Part shown: positions 8,361 through 17,281 of the stretch, in pieces
How positions within the stretch are numbered: the stretch's first letter is position 1
How the letters are laid out: each line of letters begins with the position of its first letter
NCBI GenBank assembly: GCA_037128595.1
Contig: JBAXWB010000032.1
Location: 1-51,683 of the forward strand
Length of the DNA: 51,683 nt
Reading direction: 5' to 3'
DNA from: a bacterium
GTDB lineage: Bacteria; Verrucomicrobiota; Kiritimatiellia; CAIKKV01; CAITUY01
The notes under the pieces: model-generated
The model's database searches: none
Told to the model about the DNA's origin: nothing
What the model saw: the letters and a program-made list of their open reading frames with translations, nothing else
Made by a program: the position numbers and the translations under genes

Positions 8361-10598
8361 TCACCCTTCCCGCTTCATATCTTCTGGCGGGTAGGGCTGA
8401 TAATGGCCGTAATAGTGATATGAATAGGAGTTGTAGGGCGAGCCCTTCGCAAAATCGATGTCGTTGATCACCGCGGAGATCATGCGGACTCCCGCCTCAC
8501 GGAAACGGTGAATGGTGTGGAAAGTGGCCCGTTTCCGGCTGGTTTCCGGGCGAGCCATGACGAGCACACAATCAGACAACCCAGCCAGCACCAGGGCGTC
8601 ACTGACCAACCCCAGCGGCGAGGCATCAATGATCACCCGGTCATAATGTTCTCGAGCCCAGGTAAGCAGTTCAACCACTTTCTGGCTTCCGACCAATTCG
8701 GCGGGACTGGCGCCCTTAACGGGCCGACTGGCAACGACGGTCAGGTTCGGACACTCGGTGGCATAAGCCAGCGCAGAGGGGGTGGTGACGATCGACGAAT
8801 CAGACAGATAATCCAGCAACCCCCGCCCTTCCGGCGGCATCGGGAAGATGCCTACCAGCCGGGGCCGTCGCAAATCAAAGTCGATCAGGAGCACCTTCTG
8901 CCCATTTTTCGCGCAGGCAATCGCCAGGTTACAGGAGGTAATGGTCTTGCCTTCCGCCGGAATGGAACTCGCCACCAGAATGACTTTCGACTTCTCCTTG
9001 TATTGTGCTGAATCGAGCATGGAGCGCAAGCCCGCAAAGGCCTCCGTGATCTGACTGAACCGCTGGTTCAGGGAGGCTGTGGCAATATCACTGCGTCGCC
9101 CGGCCTTGACGTGTGGCACCATGGCCAGCACCTTCACGCCAATTTCGGCCTCAAGATCATGCGGACCGGTGACATGGTCCTCCATCGTGTCAGTAATCAA
9201 GGCCAGCGTCACCCCCGCCATGAGCCCCAGCAGGATGGCAAGCGCGATGATGCGCAGCGGTTGCGGTTTGATCGGCTTTTCCGGAACTGAAGGCCGCTCC
9301 ACAATCTTGACCGTGGCCGTGTTCTCATCGGCCGCCATGCGGGCTTCCTGGATACGCCCCAGAATGCCCCGGTAGGCGGTATCACTGGCATCGCGCGTCC
9401 GCTCCAAAGCGGTCAAATGCGTCCGCCGTTCCACGATCTGCAGTTCGAGATCGGAGGCCAACTTGGCCTGATCGGCTTTTTTCTGCCGCAGACTCTCCGC
9501 CTGCTTCCTGAACAGCTCCAGATTTGAAGCGGAGGTGGCTTTGGCGCGATTGAGCGAGTCCAGCGCCTGGCTGCGGAACATCGCTACCATTCCATCTTTG
9601 GCCAACACCTCGGGATGTTTGGCCGTGTATTTTGACAGCAGGGCGTCACGCTCGGCCAGGGCGGCCATCCATTTATCCATCGACGCCTTGATTTCGTCGC
9701 CCCGCGGGATGGAGGTGGGGAGTTTCCCGGCATTTTCGGGTTTAAGCTCGACCGCGGTGATCGTATTCAGGAGGTCGCGCTCCTTGGCTTCCTGACTCTC
9801 CAGCGCCACCAGCACCTGATTGAAATCCATCAGGGCGTTGTCCACGGTCTTCCGCTGGCTCTCAAGCACATCGATTTTGTTCTCCTGCCGGTATTTCAAC
9901 AAGGCGGCGTCCGCCTTTTCCACCTCGAGCCGCTGGTTCGCGCATTGCGCCTCCAGCCAGATCACGGCGGCATCGGAGGCCGTCCGGTTTTCGTCATAGA
10001 CGCTGGCCTCCGCCGCTTCCGCAAAGGCGGTGCAAAACTCCGCCGCGAACTGGGGCTCCGTGTGGTTGAACTCGATTTTAACCAGGCGGGTCCGGCGCAG
10101 AAGGGTGAGGTTCAGATTGGCAAACAGGCCATTGAACGCCTCATCCTGAAGCTTGCACTCCGGGTGTTGCTTGCGGTACCGGGCGATGGCGGCCTCCCGC
10201 ATGACGCGCCCCTTGAATTTCTCAAGGCGGGTATTGAAGATCTCCTCGGACTGTGAACTGGCGCCCTGATCCTCGATGACGGCGGCCTGTTGCGTCATGA
10301 TCCGGGGGCGCCGCACGCTCAGTTCCACTAAACTGACCGCCTGATACACCTTGGGGGTGGTCATGAGATAATAGGTGGCGGCAATTCCGGCAAACATCAG
10401 AACCAGTAACACCGTCAGCCACTTCTTCCGTATCACGCGGAGCAGGCGGAACGGATCAAGCGAGCCCAGCAGGCCTGAAGATTCGGTGGGGGCTCCCCCA
10501 TAATAGGGCGTGCCATAAGGGGCGCCATAGGGCGGGGTCCCGCCTTGATAATGAGGATGACCGGGGTCGGCAGGATTCGGAGGGGGTGGTGTATTCAT
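8361..10598 (-). CDS. Wzc-type polysaccharide co-polymerase and tyrosine autokinase
   Basis: 745 residues, inner membrane. A Pro/Gly/Tyr-rich cytoplasmic start (about 1-45), a first membrane segment (KKWLTVLLVLMFAGIAATYYL), a long periplasmic coiled-coil Wzz region with the membrane-proximal PxxPxKPQPLRI motif before the second membrane segment (ALAILLGLMAGVTLALI), then a BY-kinase domain. The kinase shows Walker A in SSIPAEGKTITSCNLA, Walker A' in VLLIDFDLRRPRL, Walker B in VIIDASPLGLVSDAL, and a C-terminal tyrosine cluster (YNSYSYHYYGHYQPY) for autophosphorylation. It controls chain length and export together with the Wza-like protein encoded upstream in the same operon. Full-length, all key motifs present. 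Confidence 0.95.
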   Translation of the reverse strand: MNTPPPPNPADPGHPHYQGGTPPYGAPYGTPYYGGAPTESSGLLGSLDPFRLLRVIRKKWLTVLLVLMFAGIAATYYLMTTPKVYQAVSLVELSVRRPRIMTQQAAVIEDQGASSQSEEIFNTRLEKFKGRVMREAAIARYRKQHPECKLQDEAFNGLFANLNLTLLRRTRLVKIEFNHTEPQFAAEFCTAFAEAAEASVYDENRTASDAAVIWLEAQCANQRLEVEKADAALLKYRQENKIDVLESQRKTVDNALMDFNQVLVALESQEAKERDLLNTITAVELKPENAGKLPTSIPRGDEIKASMDKWMAALAERDALLSKYTAKHPEVLAKDGMVAMFRSQALDSLNRAKATSASNLELFRKQAESLRQKKADQAKLASDLELQIVERRTHLTALERTRDASDTAYRGILGRIQEARMAADENTATVKIVERPSVPEKPIKPQPLRIIALAILLGLMAGVTLALITDTMEDHVTGPHDLEAEIGVKVLAMVPHVKAGRRSDIATASLNQRFSQITEAFAGLRSMLDSAQYKEKSKVILVASSIPAEGKTITSCNLAIACAKNGQKVLLIDFDLRRPRLVGIFPMPPEGRGLLDYLSDSSIVTTPSALAYATECPNLTVVASRPVKGASPAELVGSQKVVELLTWAREHYDRVIIDASPLGLVSDALVLAGLSDCVLVMARPETSRKRATFHTIHRFREAGVRMISAVINDIDFAKGSPYNSYSYHYYGHYQPYPPEDMKREG

Positions 10599-10627
10599 AA
10601 GAGGGGTGGGAGGGGTTCAGGGTTCAG

Positions 10628-12142
10628 TTACGACGTTTCATGTTTTTTAAATGCTGTCACCTTTGGCAGGGTGGCCAGGATCACGATCCAGGTACAGAGA
10701 ATAGCGGGGCAGCGGAACGGCAGATCAATCAGACTGAAAATGACGACGAGCAAAAGGCCGACAATACCCATGACCCTGAGGGGGTCGTGACGAGTTACAA
10801 ACACCCTCACCCTAGCCCTCTCCCCTTCCTCCTTCGCCAAGGCTACGGCGGACATGAAAGGGAGAGGGGAAAGAGTCAGCGCTGCCACTGCTGCTACCAT
10901 AAGTCCAAAGCCGACGATTCCGAATTCAGTGAGATATTGAAGAATGTCGCAATGCACATTGGCTCTTCCTTCGCTTTGCACCAAATCTTTCCAGTCCTCT
11001 TTGGGTATGTAGAAGGCTAGCAGGTAGCTATACCCCCAGCCCCCGACGCCGAGAAGTTTGTGATCCTGCCACATTTGCCAGGCCGCCACATCCTGTTCCC
11101 ACCGCCCCCCGAGTGCCAGATTAAGATCATCCAGAACAGGAAACAGTAAGTGGTGTACCGGTTTTTTGACGGAAAACTCTTTGGCGATGTCCTTGCTACC
11201 AAAGCCCGCCACGGCAAAATAGAAAACAAACAAGATGGCGATCGTGGCAGCCGCCAAATTGACGCGTCCCGCGCGAGGCAACTTCCGCCAGCCCCGCACG
11301 AGTCCATACACGGCCACAAAGCCCGCCAACGCCCAGGCCAGAATCACCCCGGCCCGGCTCAGGGAGAGATTGGCGCCAACGAGACAAAGCAACAGGGTGG
11401 CGGCCAAGGCGGGCACTTGCAGCGATTGCATGCTTCTTAATGTGGGAGGGGCGCTATGCGCCGCGATGTCATGGGAGGCCACATCACGCAAAGAGTCGCG
11501 GCGCGTAGCGCCCCTCCCACCAAAACTTCCCTCTTTGAAGATCTCGCGATAGAGCAGCCCGGCGGCCAGCGCGCCCATCAGAACGAAATAGGCCGCGGCA
11601 TGGTTGGTGTAGCCGAATGAGGCAAAAAAGCTGTCCCCTATCGGCGCAAGCCAATACTGCGAGCGTGTGCGCGTCAGGAATTGAACAATACCAAATAACG
11701 CCAGCAGTCCTGCGCTATAGACCAATCCCTGCAACAGGGCGGATAAGGTGCGGCGGCTGACTGCGGGGGAGCGAACCACGAGCCCCAGAACCCAGGCGGG
11801 GAAAAACCATAACAACATCTGGGCGGCTTCGGGCCGGGTGACCGCTGAAGGCCAGTGGGGGTAACGGGGTAGAGAGTACCGCCACTCGTTACACCCGACA
11901 TCAAAGTAGAGAACCCGGCCCGCATTCCACCACTGTATCGCCAGATAGCCGAGAAAGAGGAGCCCGAAATAAAAGAAAAGATCACGCCACCAGAGGCGTG
12001 ATCTTGAGGCCAACAGGACAATCAGAAGAACCCCGGCGGCCCAGATGGAGGGAGGTAACCATGCCACCTGCAGCCCGCCCCATACCCAGGTAAGGTATGC
12101 CAGGATCAGCGCCACCCCGGATACGAGGAATTTTTCAGTCAT
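10628..12142 (-). CDS. O-antigen ligase/polymerase family membrane protein with repeat-derived inserts
   Basis: 504 residues with about a dozen hydrophobic segments and a large loop containing GGRWEQDVAAWQMWQDHKLLGVGGWGYS, the usual periplasmic signature of the O-antigen ligase/Wzy (Wzy_C) fold. It should polymerise or ligate the polysaccharide made by this cluster. Two palindromic repeats lie in frame. A 25-bp-arm inverted repeat (11442-11520) encodes a charged loop GGRGATRRDSLRDVASHDIA between membrane segments, and a CCCTCTCCCC-type hairpin (about 10803-10872) encodes ALAKEEGERARVRV near the C-terminus. Both fall in loops, so activity may survive. Starts 31 bases after the beta-barrel gene. 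Confidence 0.85.
   Translation of the reverse strand: MTEKFLVSGVALILAYLTWVWGGLQVAWLPPSIWAAGVLLIVLLASRSRLWWRDLFFYFGLLFLGYLAIQWWNAGRVLYFDVGCNEWRYSLPRYPHWPSAVTRPEAAQMLLWFFPAWVLGLVVRSPAVSRRTLSALLQGLVYSAGLLALFGIVQFLTRTRSQYWLAPIGDSFFASFGYTNHAAAYFVLMGALAAGLLYREIFKEGSFGGRGATRRDSLRDVASHDIAAHSAPPTLRSMQSLQVPALAATLLLCLVGANLSLSRAGVILAWALAGFVAVYGLVRGWRKLPRAGRVNLAAATIAILFVFYFAVAGFGSKDIAKEFSVKKPVHHLLFPVLDDLNLALGGRWEQDVAAWQMWQDHKLLGVGGWGYSYLLAFYIPKEDWKDLVQSEGRANVHCDILQYLTEFGIVGFGLMVAAVAALTLSPLPFMSAVALAKEEGERARVRVFVTRHDPLRVMGIVGLLLVVIFSLIDLPFRCPAILCTWIVILATLPKVTAFKKHETS
10803..10872. repeat. CCCTCACCCTAGCCCTCTCC hairpin inside a gene
   Basis: CACCCTCACCCTAGCCCTCT then CCCCTT on the left pairs with AAAGGGAGAGGGG on the right, leaving a loop that contains CTTCGCCAAGGCTACGGCGG. 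A shorter copy of the same repeat lies at 33948-33983. This copy is read through in frame by the O-antigen ligase gene. Confidence 0.65.
11442..11520. repeat. 79-bp inverted repeat in the O-antigen ligase gene
   Basis: Arms 11442-11466 (GTGGGAGGGGCGCTATGCGC then CGCGA) and 11496-11520 are complementary over 25 bases with one G-T position. A 29-base loop separates them. The copy is in frame on the minus strand, has no stop codon, and encodes a hydrophilic loop between membrane segments. Confidence 0.85.
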
Positions 12143-12173
12143 CCTGCAAATGCATTAGGGCGAGATTGGCCGC

Positions 12174-13370
12174 TTAGTACTGGAGGTTCAAGCCCAGCGC
12201 AACCCGGGTTTCGTCGTACGTGGGCGAAATGGTCGACTTCACATTCGAGTACTGCACCTCGGTAAAGAGTTTCAGGAACTTGGCCGGCGTCAGATAGTCC
12301 ACGCGGCCGCCAATACCGGAGCCCTTATCGGTCCGATCCTTTGTTCCTCCCTCAACCGTCACCGGATCAAGGTAGTCGTCTTGCCGGAAAGAGGCGTTAC
12401 CAGACACAATAATCGTGGGGATGATCTTATACGAAGCCCCGGCCCAGACGGCGTTATAGGCACTGCCGTTATCGGCGTAGAGCGAGGAGAGCACCGTTCC
12501 GTTACGGCCGCCCGCCTGGACCGTGATTTTGTCCGTCGCAACCCAGGAGGCGGACAGGTCGTAATTGAAGGACGTGACATCATCAGAGCTTGGCCGCTCA
12601 TAGAGTTGTACACCCGCCCCGCCCTTAAAGATGAGTTTATCCGTTCCGCGGGTTTTCATCCCCACCCGGCCGATGTAATAACTGGCGGGATCACTGATCA
12701 CCCCGTTATCCTGGAGGCCCGCCTGCAGGGTTACGAGACTGTCCGTTTTGTCGGTCAGCCGATAGGCCCCTTCAGCCTGGCCAATATGATTCTGGATGTC
12801 AAACAGCGTAGGATCGACATAATTGATATCATCAAACCGGTAGCCAACATCCAGCACCATTTTGTCGGTCAGGCCACGCCCGACAGAAAGCCCGACATTA
12901 TTGATGTCACGCCGACTGGTTGCGCTGGAGTCCAGAACGGAGTCAGGCGATACCCCGAGCACCGCAGCTTCAGAACCATGCACATCAATATCTTCCACGC
13001 GGCGGAAGGTCTGATCCGCCTGAATGACAAACGTGTCATAGGTCCCCTGCTTGAACTTCAGGATTTCGCCGCCACTGGTGAAGTCCTTATCGGTCAAGTC
13101 GCTGTAGCTCCGGTTACCCAGGAACCCTAGACCGGAAAAATCGACCTTATTGGCCGAGTACCCCATCTTCAGCCCAGCCTCAGAGTCGAGGAAAAAGTCA
13201 TCCTGCTTCGCCACAGGCGTTTTGTCGACATTGGAATCATAGGTCTCTTTCAGATTCGCATACGGGCTGAACATCCAGGGGCCGGCATGGATACCGTTGC
13301 CGGGTTCGGCGCTGGCGGCGGAAATCATGGCAAGGCCCATTATGGCGCTAACAATCACTCGTTTCATCAT
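12174..13370 (-). CDS. Outer-membrane beta-barrel protein of the export cluster
   Basis: 398 residues with a signal peptide (MMKRVIVSAIMGLAMISAASA) and alternating-pattern strands to the end, finishing in the aromatic outer-membrane signature (RVALGLNLQY). The early phrase FSPYANLKETYDSNVDK resembles the OMP_b-brl_2/BBP2-like barrel proteins found in exopolysaccharide clusters of PVC bacteria and proteobacteria. Many such proteins are predicted to assist polysaccharide secretion or anchoring, but no activity is proven. Lies 35 bases after the Wza-like gene. Family-level call is good, exact role inferred from context. Confidence 0.8.
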   Translation of the reverse strand: MMKRVIVSAIMGLAMISAASAEPGNGIHAGPWMFSPYANLKETYDSNVDKTPVAKQDDFFLDSEAGLKMGYSANKVDFSGLGFLGNRSYSDLTDKDFTSGGEILKFKQGTYDTFVIQADQTFRRVEDIDVHGSEAAVLGVSPDSVLDSSATSRRDINNVGLSVGRGLTDKMVLDVGYRFDDINYVDPTLFDIQNHIGQAEGAYRLTDKTDSLVTLQAGLQDNGVISDPASYYIGRVGMKTRGTDKLIFKGGAGVQLYERPSSDDVTSFNYDLSASWVATDKITVQAGGRNGTVLSSLYADNGSAYNAVWAGASYKIIPTIIVSGNASFRQDDYLDPVTVEGGTKDRTDKGSGIGGRVDYLTPAKFLKLFTEVQYSNVKSTISPTYDETRVALGLNLQY

Positions 13371-13405
13371 ACTCTTCGCTTTCTTCTACTTATTCGTTCA
13401 GGTTT

Positions 13406-14086
13406 TCAAAAAATCAGTTCAGGAATAAACACCACATCATCCGGTTCCAACAAGACATCATTTTCAATCATGCCTTCAGCCCCCACTGAACGCAAATCAA
13501 CTTCCCACGTTTTAACACCCCCGCCGGGACGCTTGCGGGTGATGCGAATGGCATTTTCCTTGGCACTGGTATCGTAGCCGCCCGCCTGCTGGATCGCCCC
13601 GCTCAGGGTCAGATCCCGGGTGGCGGGCAGACTGATACGACCCGGCTTTTTCACCCGGCCCAATACCGTCACATTACCCCAGGGGGAGAGCCCCTCCTTA
13701 TTATCATCCCGGACAAACTCCACGATGACCTGCGGATTGACATAGAACTCCTTGTAAGCCGAGGTTAATTGGGCGCTAAAGCTCTCCAGACTCTGGTCGC
13801 TGACCTGAACGGTCCCAAGCAGGGGCATGGCAATCGTTCCGTTATCCGTAATCCGCTTACCAGTGGCCGCAATCTCATTTTTCCCAGCAACCAGTACATT
13901 GACATTAATCACAAGCCCCGGGCGAAGCTTGGCCGAGTCAGCCGGTTGAGTCGTCCGAGTTTGCTCCTTGATCTGCGGCTTCGCAAGGGACAAATCTCCA
14001 GCCCCCTTTTGATGGGGGGATGTATGGCACCCTGAGCCCAAGGCCCCAGCGATCAACAAAAATAAAACTGATGCGAAACTTTTCAT
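13406..14086 (-). CDS. Wza-type polysaccharide export lipoprotein
   Basis: 226 residues. A lipoprotein signal with lipobox LGSGC (Cys about 20), then a Poly_export domain (LRPGLVINVNVLVAGKNEI, then TDNGTIAMPLLGTVQVSDQSLESF) and an SLBB-like domain (VTVLGRVKKPGRISLPATRDLTLSGAIQQAGG). The end, DDVVFIPELIF, is the family's standard finish. It forms the periplasmic/outer-membrane export channel that works with the Wzc-like kinase. First gene of the minus-strand polysaccharide operon. A TTG at 14092 is the longest start, and I use the ATG at 14086. No clear Shine-Dalgarno sequence is visible. Confidence 0.9.
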   Translation of the reverse strand: MKSFASVLFLLIAGALGSGCHTSPHQKGAGDLSLAKPQIKEQTRTTQPADSAKLRPGLVINVNVLVAGKNEIAATGKRITDNGTIAMPLLGTVQVSDQSLESFSAQLTSAYKEFYVNPQVIVEFVRDDNKEGLSPWGNVTVLGRVKKPGRISLPATRDLTLSGAIQQAGGYDTSAKENAIRITRKRPGGGVKTWEVDLRSVGAEGMIENDVLLEPDDVVFIPELIF

Positions 14087-14267
14087 GATCAAAAAAATCT
14101 ATTAACGCTTACATTCACGATAGACTCCGTCCCCGTAAAATATGCATTTAGTTTGTTATGATAGGCACTTTCGCCCTGGAAAGCGAACCTTATCGCGTTA
14201 GTTTTTGATTAAGCGTCAAACAGGGCGATTACACAGAATTAGCAGCCTCATGGCCGGTATTGCCATT
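14087..14267. promoter_or_regulatory. Upstream region of the polysaccharide operon
   Basis: About 180 AT-richer bases between the transglutaminase-like gene and the export lipoprotein gene, the only sizeable gap upstream of the polysaccharide genes. On the minus strand TTGACG (plus 14214-14219) is followed at a somewhat long 19-base spacing by GATAAG, a weak promoter candidate. A small hairpin TTCGC/GCGAA lies at about 14170-14187. I cannot choose a start site with confidence. Confidence 0.3.
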
Positions 14268-15980
14268 TCAGATAGCCCAGTATTGCGACTTCAACCCCTT
14301 AACTGAGGTGAATTCCATCCTTCTGGAGTCCACTTTCAACACCGCGAGATCCGGCGTCACCTCAAGGGTGATGACCGCTCCAGGACTCCGGGATTTGAAA
14401 ATGCAGGCCAGCAGGATCGCTTTTTCCACCCCGTCGCCCCGGCCGAAGTTCCAGACTTCATCCGGCTGGGCGAGTCGTCCGGCCTCATCATAGATCGATT
14501 CCAGAGGCATGGCCAGCACCACCGCCATGACTTCATCATCAGTCATCGGTCTGGAGCCCGCCAGAGAGACCGGATTGCGCTCCACCGCTGCCTTGAGAAA
14601 GGGCCCCGGCTCAGAGCGATTGAGGTCGCGATAGGCATAAAAGGCCAGATCGGCGGCGGGCAGCGTGGCCCGGAGCGATTCCAGCCGCGTGATGATGTCC
14701 TCACGGGTCATCTCCTTAGTGATCCCCAGGGGCGCATTCGCCGGAACAAAGGAACGCTGGCTCGCCGGCGGAATCCGTGGCTCGACATGACAAAACTTGA
14801 TCAAATGCTCCATCGCCCTGGCAGAATCCATACAGGTGCAGGCAAATTGGGCTTTCAGGCGGGCGGTATCCTCAGGCTGGCTCAGGTCCGGCTTTTCCCG
14901 GCGCACGTAATCCTCAAGGTCATTCAGCACGATCCGTCCAGTCATCCGCTCCGTAACAAACTGGTCCATATCAATGTCCGCCAGCAGCGCGTCCCGGGTC
15001 TTGTCCGTGACCAGGAATGAACTCTCGTCCTCATACTGGAAGGCGACCTCCAGGGGGACATAATGGGTGACACCATGTATGGTTCCCCTCAGTTGGAAGC
15101 ATTTCTGGAGGTCCCGTTTGTGACGCAGAAAGTTACCCATCACCTCATCCGTCAGCGGCGTATCCAGAAACGCCTTGAGCTTATCGGAGAACCGCTTATA
15201 AGCCACCGGATCAATAGAGGCGGCCGGATAAACGGTGTGGATCCAGCCCGTCTCATGCGCCACCACCGTGACCTCTTCGTTTTCCAAGGCCCGTCGCGCC
15301 TGAGCTGAGAGCGCCGTCCCGTTGCACCACATCTTCTTGGTCACCAGCCGCCGGTTATTGGTCAGGATCCCCTCGTCTAAATCCACATAATTCTGGGAGT
15401 GCAGCGGCGTGGCCAGGAGATAAATATCCTTCAGGGGGATCCCTGCCACAATATACAAGGCGGCCGCATAGAGGGCCGCCAGCGAGACACATTCGCCCGC
15501 GCCGGTCGAATACCCCGCCTTATGACAGAAGGCATCCATCGCCTCGACGGTTTCCGTTTTCCAGTAGGGGATCGCGTCCGTCGTATATTTATTCAGGCCG
15601 AAATGGGTGCGGATATCGATATCAAAATAATACTTATCGCCTTCATACCCGAACAGGGCATTCGAGCGCCGGATCGTGTCCTCTTCCAAAAAGGGGCGGA
15701 ACCGGGCCATCTCGCGGTCTTTTGTGGTCAGCCCCCAGGTGTCCAGGTCCAGGTTGAAGGCATAGTGGTCCATGATGTATTGCTTGAGGCGGGTTATCCG
15801 ACGGTAGGGCTTCATCTTGGCCAGACCGGCGAACCAGGGATCCTCGCGCCACTTCCAGATCCGGGGTGACATCAAATTGGCAAGCATCAGCGCATACATC
15901 AGCTCCGGGAAAACAAAAATCTCCATGTCGGAGAGCGTCACCGCCGAAGATCGCAATTCAAGTTCTCGTTCAGCACTCAC
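14268..15980 (-). CDS. Large transglutaminase-like protein
   Basis: About 570 residues. The centre has a transglutaminase-like core: GAGECVSLAALYAAAL supplies the cysteine, LLATPLHSQNYVDLDEGILTNNRRLV supplies the histidine and aspartate. Flanking regions (helical N-terminus with MYALMLANLMSPRIWKW, C-terminal about 250 residues) match nothing I recognise. No signal peptide is seen, so a cytoplasmic location is likely. The frame can start with a GTG at 16019, but the GTG at 15980 has AGAAGGGG eight bases upstream and I choose that. It lies upstream of, and on the same strand as, the polysaccharide genes with a 180-base gap. A role in peptide or cell-wall modification is possible but unproven. 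Confidence 0.65.
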   Translation of the reverse strand: MSAERELELRSSAVTLSDMEIFVFPELMYALMLANLMSPRIWKWREDPWFAGLAKMKPYRRITRLKQYIMDHYAFNLDLDTWGLTTKDREMARFRPFLEEDTIRRSNALFGYEGDKYYFDIDIRTHFGLNKYTTDAIPYWKTETVEAMDAFCHKAGYSTGAGECVSLAALYAAALYIVAGIPLKDIYLLATPLHSQNYVDLDEGILTNNRRLVTKKMWCNGTALSAQARRALENEEVTVVAHETGWIHTVYPAASIDPVAYKRFSDKLKAFLDTPLTDEVMGNFLRHKRDLQKCFQLRGTIHGVTHYVPLEVAFQYEDESSFLVTDKTRDALLADIDMDQFVTERMTGRIVLNDLEDYVRREKPDLSQPEDTARLKAQFACTCMDSARAMEHLIKFCHVEPRIPPASQRSFVPANAPLGITKEMTREDIITRLESLRATLPAADLAFYAYRDLNRSEPGPFLKAAVERNPVSLAGSRPMTDDEVMAVVLAMPLESIYDEAGRLAQPDEVWNFGRGDGVEKAILLACIFKSRSPGAVITLEVTPDLAVLKVDSRRMEFTSVKGLKSQYWAI

Positions 15981-16062
15981 ACTATCACCCCTTCTAATTT
16001 GGAAAGCATGATGAAACACCCCTCCTCTGGTGTCAATAAGGGATCGTAGTAATCCAGAATGC

Positions 16063-16358
16063 GAGAAGACTTCACCACTGATTCAAGAAATAACAGAAAA
16101 CGGGTTTTTCCCGGACATCAGGGAAAATATGGAAGCTCAAGGGCTTGATCCCGCCATGATTCTTTAATGTCCCCCGAAAACCGTTGCGGGATTTTCAATT
16201 CGGGGAAGACCGCAGTACGGTCCCGTGTAGCCCAATAGACCGAGCACCCCGAATTAATAATGCCGCAACATTTTGCCTGCCCTGAGGTTCCTCGAAAGGG
16301 AGTTCTTTGCCTGAATCTGAATTTCCGAAATTTCCGAAATTAGTGGTGAAGTCTTCTC
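16063..16358. repeat. Composite palindromic element with 17-bp perfect terminal inverted repeats
   Basis: GAGAAGACTTCACCACT at 16063-16079 is exactly complementary to 16342-16358. Inside, 16183-16269 is a long imperfect hairpin (GTTGCGGGATT...AATTCGGGG paired with CCCCGAATT...GCCGCAAC). The architecture repeats that of the TTTACCACGGAG elements elsewhere, with different end sequences that still share the core TTYACCAC. The element fills most of the gap between divergent genes, so promoters for both sides must overlap it or lie at its edges. Confidence 0.75.
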
Positions 16359-16420
16359 TTTTTTCGGAACTGGACTAAACGGGCGGCAGGGGTGATAATA
16401 TGAAAATAGGAAGGGGAAAT

Positions 16421-17275
16421 ATGAGTATGCGAAATCAAATTATCCGCCCTGCGTTGGGTGCGGGGAAGTGGTTTCCCGGGGTGCGGGGGCCACTGAAGCA
16501 GTTCATTGCTGACGCCCTCGAAAATGCTTTCATCCCGGAAGTCAAGAACCCCATTTTCGCCGCCATCTCCCCGCATGCGGGATATGTCTATTCCGGCCCC
16601 ACCGCCGCCTACACCTATCGGGCCATTCAGGAAAACAGCCTCCTTCACGGCGCTCCCGATACCGTCGTCGTACTGGGCTTCAGCCACCGCGAACAGATAC
16701 CGGGCGTGGCCATCATGGATGGCGATGCGTTTTCGACCCCGCTCGGGACAACGCCTCTGGATCAGGACAGCGCCAGCCTCCTCCTCAAAGCCGACGCCCG
16801 GATCAAATTCGATTACCGCCCACACATGGGGGAACACTCGCTCGAGAATCAGGTCCCCTTCATCCAGACCGTCCTGCCCGCCGCCTCACTGGTGATGGTC
16901 ATGATCGGACCGCGCGACATGGGGCTCCTTGGTCCCCTGGCGACCGCCCTGACAAAATTAGCGGCCAAGAAAAAGATTCTCGTCGTGGCCAGTTCTGATA
17001 TGCTCCACGACCCGTCTTACGAACAGGTTCGCAAAACGGATCAAGCCACCCTGCGCAAAGTGGTCGGGATGGATATTCAGGGAATCATGCACGACTGGGA
17101 TTATTCCCATCAGATATTCTGCGGCATCGGCCCCGTGGTCACCGCCATGAGTTATGCACAACAACAGGGATGCAAAAAAGCCACGCTACTGCGTTATCGC
17201 AATAGCGGAGATGATTTTCCCGAAAGCCGGGGAGAATGGGTTGTCGGCTATGGCGCCGTGGCCTTCACCACCTGA
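16421..17275 (+). CDS. MEMO1-like protein (AmmeMemoRadiSam system protein B)
   Basis: 284 residues from MSMRNQIIRPALGAGKWFPG. Landmarks of the MEMO1/YjcH fold related to class III extradiol dioxygenases: AISPHAGYVYSGPTAAYTYR, VVLGFSHR, EHSLENQVPFIQTVLP, and VASSDMLHDPSYE. In bacteria this protein often occurs with AmmeMemoRadiSam A and a radical-SAM protein, but neither partner lies in this window. Biochemical role not established. I prefer the ATG at 16421 because AGGAAGGGG precedes it by a few bases. The frame opens at 16400. First gene of a four-gene plus-strand set. Confidence 0.88.
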   Translation: MSMRNQIIRPALGAGKWFPGVRGPLKQFIADALENAFIPEVKNPIFAAISPHAGYVYSGPTAAYTYRAIQENSLLHGAPDTVVVLGFSHREQIPGVAIMDGDAFSTPLGTTPLDQDSASLLLKADARIKFDYRPHMGEHSLENQVPFIQTVLPAASLVMVMIGPRDMGLLGPLATALTKLAAKKKILVVASSDMLHDPSYEQVRKTDQATLRKVVGMDIQGIMHDWDYSHQIFCGIGPVVTAMSYAQQQGCKKATLLRYRNSGDDFPESRGEWVVGYGAVAFTT

Positions 17276-17281
17276 CCCCTC

